From Amphiura filiformis (taxonomy: Eukaryota; Echinodermata; Ophiuroidea; Amphilepidida; Amphiuridae): a stretch of 64,000 nt of DNA. The position numbers and the translations under genes are program-made. A model generated the notes under the pieces. That model was not told the DNA's origin and searched no databases. It worked only from the letters and a program-made list of their open reading frames with translations. The DNA lies in contig NC_092641.1 in the NCBI RefSeq assembly GCF_039555335.1, positions 30,378,848 to 30,442,847 of the forward strand, in the 5' to 3' direction. This document shows, in pieces, positions 56,401 to 64,000 of the stretch; the first letter of the stretch is position 1, and each line of letters opens with the position of its first letter.

Positions 56401-57182
56401 AATAATTACCCCCCCCATAAAAACAAGTTTGGGAGAGTTTAAGGACCCGTGCAGATTTATAACTTTCAAACCAAATCAATTAAATTCGCAGAAATCTTAT
56501 TTTTTCATATATTTCGACATTTTGTTCAACTTTGAAGCCCCCTAACGGAATTATATAAAGCACGATTTGCATCTTATTCGATTTAAAATTACACATTAAC
56601 ATCTGAACTATCAATTTAAATCGAAATAAACATAATTCAAACAAAATCCGACTTTAATTTTGGCTGCATTTATCAAAAAGCGAATATAGCCCGGTTGAAA
56701 AAAGCGCCTTCAAGGGGGCACACCACTAAATAATCGTCCCATTGAAATACACGTGAAAACACAAGAAAGTAAATTCGCTTTTTCTACCCTTAGTTCGAAA
56801 ATGAGAAAATGTCGTATGAATTTTCTTAAAGTATAAAGTCTGAAATTTAATAAAATTTATTTTTTTGTGACCAAGCCAGTCGAACTTTTGAGCTACGGGC
56901 ACCTGAACAGCGCCTCACGAATTTCAGCCGACAATTTCGCCTCCTTACCAGTTCCGCCTTGATATTATTCCGACAGCCTGTCACTAATTCACAATCGATT
57001 TCAAACATTTTTTGTACAGATTTTTAATGTTGAGGTCTTACTCTATTCTGTTCATAAAAACAAGCAAGATTCACTTAAATTTAGTACCCTCGAGAGGCTC
57101 ATACATTTCGCTCAGGCGCTATTTTTAACCGGAACTATACAAGGTTACACCAAATGCGGAAGGTTTTAGTGGTGTGCCCCCT
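53411..57182. repeat. Higher-order tandem array: four MITEs alternating with three spacers (~1.1 kb period)
   Basis: A ~473 bp element with ends AGGGGGCACACCACTAAA and 'tttagtggtgtgccccct' occurs at 53411-53883, 54509-54976, 55616-56087 and 56712-57182. The ~525-630 bp spacers between them ('ataaggagaaatatt' to 'ttgaaaaaagcgcctt') are near identical. The array begins and ends with the element. Differences are mostly homopolymer-length changes. A ~70-codon minus-strand frame recurs in each spacer but overlaps the TIR and has no domain. Confidence 0.9.
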
Positions 57183-57479
57183 GAAGTACTCATTTATACC
57201 ACGTACCACTTAGTGCCGTACTATTACGCTGACTTTCGTATTCGGCGAGGAGGACGATTTCGACCTCCTGGGTTGTTTACAAACACATGAACAGAGAGGT
57301 AGACAAAAAACCGTTCCGCGTGTCCAAACACTCAAGTATCAGAAGGATGGTCCACAATAGCGTGATTCACGTAACCTGAATAGGGATTAAAAAGCTGTCA
57401 CGTAGAACCATGTGCTTCTATTGTCCAATTTTCCATCAAGATTTCATATGGAAACAGTTCAGACCCAGTACAACATCAT

Positions 57480-57728
57480 GTCAGAAATTAATATTTTGTT
57501 CTGGGTCTGATTATTCGGACTAGTACCACTGTCGACTGGAATAATTTACCTCCAACTATAACATCAAATCCGGACAAGAAAAAGTTTAAAGAAGCAGCTT
57601 TACAGTATTACACAAGAAAAGCAACCAACAACTAAGAACAGCAGCATGCCCTAGCACCAACTGCTTGTTTGACCCCTTTCAGGGGCGTTAGGCAGTATCC
57701 AACCAGAACCAGAAACCAGAACCAGCTC
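57480..57728 (+). pseudogene. LINE 3' end with (AACCAG)n tail
   Basis: The plus strand reads IIRTSTTVDWNNLPPTITSN and then FKEAALQYYT and a stop. This is the W-N-x-L-P-P...FK pattern closing CR1/L2-like LINE ORF2. The 3' sequence ends in 'aaccagaaccagaaaccagaaccag', a microsatellite-like tail. Upstream RT domain absent. Confidence 0.7.
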
Positions 57729-58115
57729 GAGATAACGACCGGTACTTGAGTACTCGCGAGCATGCAGGTATACACTATACAGGTCATGCAGGTTTACATT
57801 TGTATACTATAAACTATATCTTGCTGTATTTCAGCTATAGTAAGATGCAGCAAACCTTTGTCGAGCGCGATTACCACGATGTTGCAAATTCGGAGCTTAC
57901 AACGCGTACAGCGCACAGTTCATACTTCATTCATAAATTTCCACTCAGCAACAGCAGATTGCCTCAGCAGCCAATCAGAGACAAGTGCGTCCAACGCGGT
58001 AAATACGCGATGTATACTTAAAATACGCGCTCGTCAAAGGTTTACTGCATTTGATAATAGAGCGCCATCAACCCGGGTTTTTTTTTGAACAATACAAAAT
58101 ACGTAATCTTTTCAT
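57729..58115. other. No feature recognised
   Basis: Intergenic DNA with overlapping short open frames and no recognisable domain. Confidence 0.4.
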
Positions 58116-58123
58116 GACTTCAG

Positions 58124-58461
58124 CCCGGGGTCACTCCCATTGTGGCCTGTACACCATCCGCGATAATCAACTTTTGAAAAGCACCCTAAACAAGGATTAA
58201 ACCCTTGGCTAAAACAATACCCTAAACAGGTGTTTTCACACCCTAAACAGGGATTTTATTCCTCCTTGCATCAAATTTCAGACCCTAAATTTCATTTCTG
58301 CGTATTAGCAATTGCAGTTTTGCTACCCTTTTTTCCAATATTTCATGTTTTTGACACCCTAAACGCATTATGCGCGTATCGTGCCTACCCACGAAAAACT
58401 ACCCTTTTACGCGTTTTCATTATCGCGGATGGTGTACAGGCCACAATGGGAGTGACCCCCG
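58124..58461. mobile_element. CCCGGGG-ended element with perfect 8-bp TSD
   Basis: GACTTCAG at 58116-58123 and 58462-58469. TIRs of about 45 bp contain GGTCACTCCCATTGTGGCCT and GTACACCATCCGCGATAAT, exactly inverted at the right apart from one G-run difference. The interior repeats 'caccctaaacag'. The open frames spanning it are not genes. Confidence 0.95.
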
Positions 58462-58469
58462 GACTTCAG

Positions 58470-58935
58470 TGGTCGCGACCTCGATGGCCATCAATCATTC
58501 CCCGACAAATGCCCGACCCATTGTCACAAGTCACTTTGCAAGTCTATTCAGAAGTTGGTCATTTTTATTATATGGCGTTTATTATAAAAGGGTCCTGAGA
58601 CGTTCTAGTAGCTTTTCTGATGTAGAAAATGTATTGCAAGTTTACACAGGACTTATTCCCCCAGCAGTTTCACTGTATCGATGTCTATCCATCACTTCAA
58701 CATTAATTAAAATTATTTCATTAGGATTAGGAACTTATCAACTCAAGGGTCTTTTTTTTTCGGGTTGACAATGACCTGGGAAAACCAACCAGAAATGAGA
58801 GGAATGACAATTTTTTAAAGTTTTTAGAGCTGAAATTATCAAAGGTCAGGGTCTTTCAATGCTCTGTGTTAGGGGTCTTTTGGAGATCAATTGGTCCAAA
58901 AACAGGGATCTGTCCAAGGGAAGTACTTAATTCTC
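58470..58935. other. No feature recognised
   Basis: No coding or repeat structure supportable. Confidence 0.4.
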
Positions 58936-59115
58936 TTCACACGGGTGTCGACTGCAGACGACATGTTTTAAAAAAAATCAAAATTCAAAAATTTCAGAAA
59001 TGTACATTTTCATGACCATATTTGGAATCAGCATGAAAAATGCATTAAAATGAGTACAAACAAGCCTAGTATTGGTTCAGTAGTTCTTAAGATAGCTCTT
59101 GATATTTTGAGAAAA
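58936..59115. repeat. Dispersed ~190 bp repeat, copy 2
   Basis: Matches 36746-36943 from 'gtcgactgcagacgac' to 'tcttgatattttga'. Lies just upstream of the splice acceptor of zinc-finger gene 2. Confidence 0.85.
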
Positions 59116-59250
59116 ATTTCAAAACTTGAACTTTCTCTGTTGAAGCGCATGGCTAGCACGCAGAGCATTAACATTCTGATGGTCATTTCCTCCTGTATCT
59201 CTCCATCATTTGCTGTTCTTAAATTAAATGTGATCATCACAATTTTTTTC

Positions 59251-59260
59251 TCTTACAGGT
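59251..59260 (+). promoter_or_regulatory. Splice acceptor of zinc-finger gene 2
   Basis: 'aatttttttctcttacag' ending at 59258 is a canonical pyrimidine tract plus AG. An upstream 5' UTR exon is implied but not located. Confidence 0.65.
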
Positions 59261-61043
59261 CACCATCCAAACCCATTGACCACTTCAAGGTTGCATCAAA
59301 ATGGAAGAAGCTGGGAGAGTTCAGTGGGTTGAATCACCAAATCAACTTTCAGGGGAGCAATCATCATCACAGACCATCCCTATCATTCTTCACCTGACTA
59401 CAAACGAGCAAACAATCACTTCTCCTGAGAAGAAAGATGTAGAAACTCAGACAATACAGTGGGAACTTCTGTTACATGCATCAATACAAAAATACTTGGA
59501 ACATCAGCTTAAATCGCGTCTGCAACACACAGCACAAAGAAGTGCATGTGTTCATAAGTGGATGACTTTTGAAGATATGTTGACAATGGTTGAAGAACGT
59601 CACAATGCTGTGTGTATCAAAAAGAAGGTGATCTCCAGCTCCAAGAAGAAGGGTCAAGTGCATGCACCAGTGCTCTCCAAGAAAACAACTCAAGTGTTAC
59701 AAATGCCAGTTGATGATTATACAGCAACTGAATTTGTGGCCGAGGTCATGGTGGATTTACATGCGCAATATCAGGATAATTTGCAGCATGGTAATGGTAA
59801 TGTGATCTCCCAGACTCAAGTGGTGCAAGTGCCGGCTGATGAGTATACAGTAACTGAGGCCGCTGCTGATGTCATGGCGGAAGTAATAAATGCACAACAT
59901 CAAGATATTTCGCCGCATCCTGCAAATAGTGTGGTTGATGGCCAACCAATCTTAAATAATGCCACTAGAGAGAATGCTTCAAAGAGTGGAACATCCAAAA
60001 CGAAGATATTATATCCAAAAAGAAAAAGAGCAAGAGAAAGACTCATCCAAAAAGGTGTGAAAATAATCGAATGTGATCCACCAGACCGTATAGAAAGAGC
60101 TAAAAAGTTATCAGAGCGTAAGAATTTCTATCGAAACAATGGAAAACATATACACATACCATCCAAAGTTTGGTTCCAATGTGCCAAATGCGGTGCAAAA
60201 TTAGAGGACCTCAGCAAACTTGAGAGACACGCTGCGACACATGAGACCAACAACTTGAGACCATATGCATGCAAACGCTGTGGTAGAACTTACAAAACAC
60301 AAGAAGTACTGCAAAAACATGTGGAATTTCTACATGGCAGCAAACAAAAGATATTTAAGATTTCCTGTCACCATTGTGGGAAAGGCTTTCGTGATCAGGT
60401 TTCGTGCGATAATCACGTTCGAATCCACACTGGGGAAACGCCGTATTCGTGTACGCATTGCGACCGATCATTCAGAGCAAACAAGTCGTTGACAATGCAC
60501 TTGAAGAGACTGCATAAAATAGGCAAGATCGAGCAGTGCCCACTATGCAATTGCACATACCCTTCTATGCATCCCTTACATAATCATCTAGCTTCGATTC
60601 ATAAAGCTCAGGTACCGCAAATACGAAAAGGGATCTGTGTTCACAAGTGCTTGATTTGTGAGAAAGAAGTCGCGGATGAACAGAGTCTGTTACAGCACAT
60701 ATTGGAACACGGTAATCCAGATTGCAGCAGATGTGAAAAGAGGAAACAAACACAGGAGAGACTACAGATTGCAAAGCATAAGGAAAGATTAAAGAACGAG
60801 AGAAAACTTGAGGAAGCTGAAAAGGCTCTTGAAAGAGATCGTAGGAAATCAGCTACATGTCTCAGTGAAGCACTTCCTCATCTATCAAAGTTTTCCGAGA
60901 GAGAGAATGCAAAGCATAGCGAAAGATTGAAGAATAAGAGAAAGGTTGAGGATGCTGAAAAGGCTATTGAAAGTGAGAAATTAGTTCCATCTGGAGGAGA
61001 GCTCAGCACAAGACTTATTCCTCACCAATTTTCTGTCCAATAG
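59259..61043 (+). CDS. C2H2 zinc-finger protein 2, 580 aa (CDS 59301-61043)
   Basis: The exon begins after a polypyrimidine tract and tcttacag acceptor (ends 59258). An in-frame TGA between it and ATG 59301 makes 59259-59300 5' UTR and supports that start (aaaATGG context). Residues 46-75 hold DVETQT then a predicted helix; 131-160 and 173-203 are a duplicated Q-V-x-Q-x-P-x-D-x-YT-TE motif. A basic patch KRKRARER lies at 241-247. C2H2 fingers are at 294-314, 323-345, 356-376, 383-405, 413-434 and 450-470, plus a lone CxxC at 475-478. A TGETPY linker joins fingers 3 and 4. The C-terminus (490-560) is a charged coiled coil with two copies of a KHxERLKNxRKxExAEKA motif. Probably a nuclear DNA-binding regulator that may dimerise. 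No orthologue is named. It is the only intact-looking host ORF in the window. Confidence 0.9.
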
Positions 61044-61345
61044 CACAAAGCCTTATCTGAACTCTGAACTCCCATCTTTTTCAAAGTTATAATAATCCAG
61101 TATAACAACCTTGGCCTAATCATGCGGTTTTAATAGTAGATGTATGACCAAATCTTCAATCGTCTTTTTCTGCGGTTTTGTATCAAATTTGACCTGCACA
61201 AAAAATTACTCAACAAGCTTGGAAAAAAATGCATTTTTCTTGCAAATGGAAGTTTGAAGACACCTAAACAAGGGACATGCATTCTGCATTCTTTCATAAA
61301 ATTCATAAAAAACCTTTCACTTGTCACCCGTTTGTTTCAATATCT
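61044..61345. other. 3' flank of zinc-finger gene 2
   Basis: Presumed 3' UTR and downstream DNA. I did not see a clear AATAAA in the first 200 bp. Confidence 0.35.
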
Positions 61346-61586
61346 AGGGTTGAGAGCCAGAAAGCCTCAATTTCCCTCAAATCACAATCACAGTCCCACA
61401 AAATGAGCATAAAGTCACCAGGGCACTATAGTAGATACAATCCATTAATCATGACAAAATTCAACAGAAAACAAAAGACATTGTGGAGGAAATATTGATA
61501 TTTCAAGACCAAAGCAAGGAGCCAACTTTATGCTCATTTTGTGAGGGCTGGTCATAGTGAGATACGGCTTTCTGGTTCTGAACCCT
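61346..61586. mobile_element. MITE (agggttgag.gccagaaagcc ends)
   Basis: 'agggttgagagccagaaagcc' at the left and 'ggctttctggttctgaaccct' at the right. Relative of 15191-15347, with ~85 bp more internal sequence including an inverted 'cacaaaatgagcataaag' / 'tttatgctcattttgtg' pair. Confidence 0.8.
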
Positions 61587-61588
61587 TA

Positions 61589-62492
61589 GGCCAAAAAAAA
61601 AAGAGTTGTTTGCTTGCCCTCGTCCGACCGACCGTCTCGGCAGTCCCGACCGTAGAACTTTTTTTGCGATTTTCCCAAAAATGGCATGTATTTTTCAAAA
61701 AAAAAACCGATGATTTAAAAGAAACGTTGTAAAATACCATATCCTTCATGTTTACGTGTCCGGCTGTACCTGACTGTCGGGTTCCATAATTTCAGTATAC
61801 CACCTCAGCGCCTAAGCTCTAATACAATTTGCTATCCACCTGCACATTTCGGACGGCGCATCTAGGGATGAGTTTATTTACAGGCAAAATATAACCGTGC
61901 AAGAATGGATACAATATAGCAGATGTTAAAATATGGTAAAAGTAGATCAAATTTGAAAACAGTTGTACCAGATATTCATTCCTTGTTTATAAATATTTAG
62001 ATTCATGATATTTGTTCGTATCGACTAGGAAGTAACATTGCACTATTTTTTTCAACATGTTTGTTGAGGCTACTTTTTATTAAGAGCACAAATCGCTCGG
62101 TATAAATATGATTTCACTTTAAACATGGCGGACACAACACGAGTAGCGCGCTAGCTGTACAGGTGAAGCAAGGGACCGAACACGCTGATTAATATGATAG
62201 TTTTGAAAAGCAGAAAACACTACATGTGGGAGAATTGTACACTTCATTAAGCGTAGGCCTACTTGTAGAAGAGCTACAATTGTTTAAGGTGCAAGTGGCG
62301 AGCACAGATGCTGGACCATGGCGTGATGTTGCTGCTACGGAAATGCTTGAACCATTAATTACATTCGCCGATTCGGTATTCGCCATGTCTGTTTCTGGGA
62401 AACGGGGAAAAAAAAAAAAAAACTTTTCACGACCGACCGACCCAATTTTTAAAATCCATTCGAGGGCAAGCAAACAATTTTTTTTTTTGGCC
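61589..62492. mobile_element. GGCCAAAAAAA-ended element, 0.9 kb, with promoter-like interior
   Basis: GGCCAAAAAAAAAAGAGTTG at the left; at the right 'gagggcaagcaaacaatttttttttttggcc'. Both ends have 'ttgcttgccctcg' and 'gaccgaccg' words. Preceded by TTA, followed by TGA. The interior contains TATAAATA (about 62101), AACATGGCGGAC (about 62123) and a CAG|GTGAAG donor-like site (about 62160), which may be captured host DNA. Confidence 0.7.
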
Positions 62493-63125
62493 TGATGGGG
62501 GCAAACTCATATTGTTGGTTTCCTTAATGAAAATAAAACGATGGTTGAAACATGTGCCTATATTGATGCCTTAGTCGCATATAACTTCTCAGTGCGATTT
62601 CTTGGCACAAAGCAAAGTGTCACACTTTAATGGTTCATTTTGCCATTCTAAAAGGTGTGGGGTAACGTTTTGATGCAACAAAATGCCGATTCACTGGCCA
62701 TCTCCCTGTGGTCCATTTGGCTTTCTTGAGACCGTAGCACATGTGTGTGATATATGGGTGATCAAAGGCGGTGCATCTGTAGTTTGCGCCTACATGTATG
62801 TGTGTCAAAAGGATGCACTCGTTGGCTATTTTACATAATAGGTAGGAAATACTAGACTCAGAAGTGGTGATGACTTCAAATCAACCCTGTGACATGTTTT
62901 TTTAGGAATGATTTCTGTATTCCTATACACCATGCATGTGAGGATGAGTTGAGTCAGTCCGGTATTTATTTCTAGCAATTATGTAAAAAGAGACAATGAA
63001 CATTTTGTAGCAGCCAGCCAGTAAGTGCATCATTTTGATATGTATGTACACATAAGACACTGTCGCGCACAGTCGCGCCTGCATCACATGTGGGTGGTGC
63101 TAACATATTAACATTTACCAAATTC
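62493..63125. other. No feature recognised
   Basis: Intergenic DNA without supportable structure. Confidence 0.4.
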
Positions 63126-63127
63126 AA

Positions 63128-63180
63128 AACCCAAAATATAACCTGTTTAAAACATTTTGAAAACATTTTGTTTGCTGGGT
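63128..63180. mobile_element. Solo end of the ACCCAGCAAACA-type element
   Basis: 'aaaacattttgaaaacattttgtttgctgggtaa' style sequence matches the right end of 24788-25015. The other end was not found. Confidence 0.45.
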
Positions 63181-64000
63181 AATTGAAAAGTTGACCTTGC
63201 TGGAATGCTGTCTTCAATTGGCAAATTGTTCAATATTTTGACATGTCACATAATCTTGACTGCTATACATGTAAAATTTATATGAGAAGCATGGTTAAAA
63301 TTATACGCCCACCATGCTTTGACTGAATCGTTTCATAGCATGGTTTTGAGATCATCAAGATCAAGGGCCTATAATGTAAACCGTGCCTTGAATATAAGCA
63401 GTCAATACTATGTAGACATAGATTCTGTCACCTGACAGCAGTGGAACCCTAGGAAATCAACTTCTAATCGAGGTCTGTAGATCCGAAAAAAATGTTTAAA
63501 AAACAATAAGCTATGTTAAAAAAATCAAAAAGTGTCCCTAGGGGTCAAATTTATACAACAGGGTTGAAATTTCAAAATTGCTCAGATTTTATCAAAAACC
63601 ATGTCAAGGTATTTCTCTGGTCATAATGATTCGGGAAAAGTATAGTTTGATCTATGTGCGACATACCGTTCTTGAGATGCAGAAAGGTCACAATTGGGGG
63701 GTGGTCAGCTTTTTTGCACCGCAGGGGTCAAAAACTAGAAGTGCTCTGATTTCAAATAAAATTGCTCAAATTGTTTGTCATGGAAAAGGAACTCAGATAA
63801 GGAATAATTCTCACCTTCTATGATGCAATATGGTTGTTGACCTTTATTTCTGGATTTGGCAATAAAAAAGCATTCTAGACAGTGCATATAATTTTCTACA
63901 CATTTTCCTGGGCTGTTTCACAATCAGGGTACACAAGGGTTTCACGAGGGTGCAAAATCAGAGTATCTTAATGTGATTGTTTTAAATGTTAAAGTGGTGT
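63181..64000. other. Intergenic; transposon end near the window edge
   Basis: At about 63910 'gggctgtttcacaatcagggtacaca' is a related left end of the element at 18075-18478, running off the window. 'ggggtcaaa' words recur at about 63540 and 63725. Nothing coding recognised. Confidence 0.4.

Noticed and set aside
58230..58768. Two overlapping plus-strand frames of 122 and 132 codons
   Set aside because: Both run through the CCCGGGG element and its TIRs and show no domain.

Overview
The window reads as animal (metazoan) nuclear DNA. Spliced C2H2 zinc-finger genes, a class A GPCR locus, LINE and SINE remnants and several dozen non-autonomous DNA transposons sit in AT-rich DNA with no bacterial or viral operon. 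The transposon ends (CCCGGGGGGG, CAGTGGCGTAAC, GGGGCTGTGCAATAATT), the abundant taggcctac words and a tRNA-type SINE with the cccttgag / caggtgtataaatggg body suggest a marine deuterostome, perhaps an echinoderm. That placement is inference from memory of repeat style and is weak.

Layout. 1-17 kb holds no convincing host gene. It is a mosaic of terminal-inverted-repeat (TIR) elements: a 1.2 kb and a 0.8 kb element that each carry copies of their own 15-16 bp motif, a four-copy ~190 bp array split by a hAT insertion with a perfect 8-bp target-site duplication (TSD), and several TTAA-flanked and CCGGGG-ended elements, some nested. 17.2-22.9 kb holds zinc-finger gene 1: a small upstream exon, a ~2.1 kb intron and a large exon with eight C2H2 fingers, interrupted by a one-base frameshift. 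Its tail is a ~500 bp internal duplication that runs into a ~28-copy 30-bp minisatellite. 23.1-24.1 kb is a LINE reverse-transcriptase C-terminus carrying two insertions. 24-42 kb is repeats and unassigned DNA, including a locus with ten copies of a GTTACCTACGAATAC motif (30.06-31.94 kb), a tandem repeat with nuclear-receptor-type DR1 sites, two-level nested elements at 34-35 kb, a SINE split by an insertion at 37 kb, and three-level nested transposons at 41-42 kb.

42.4-47.95 kb is a tandem duplication of an aminergic-type GPCR gene. Both copies are broken. Both encode a third intracellular loop made of three ~58-residue repeats, and the second copy has lost TM1-TM3 next to a 429 bp TIR element whose end supplies a new ATG. 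48-53.4 kb holds more transposons, including a decayed mariner-like element with transposase remains. 53.4-57.2 kb is a higher-order array of four MITEs (short non-autonomous elements) and three identical-looking spacers (period ~1.1 kb). 57.5-57.7 kb is a second LINE 3' end. 59.26-61.04 kb holds zinc-finger gene 2, apparently intact (580 aa, six fingers plus coiled coil). Its N-terminus has the same ETQT-plus-helix layout as the exon upstream of zinc-finger gene 1, so the two may be related regulators. The last 3 kb is transposon ends and unassigned DNA.

Limits: all calls come from reading the sequence by eye. Family names for transposons rest on end sequences and TSD length, not on database matches. 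Single-base frameshifts could be assembly errors.
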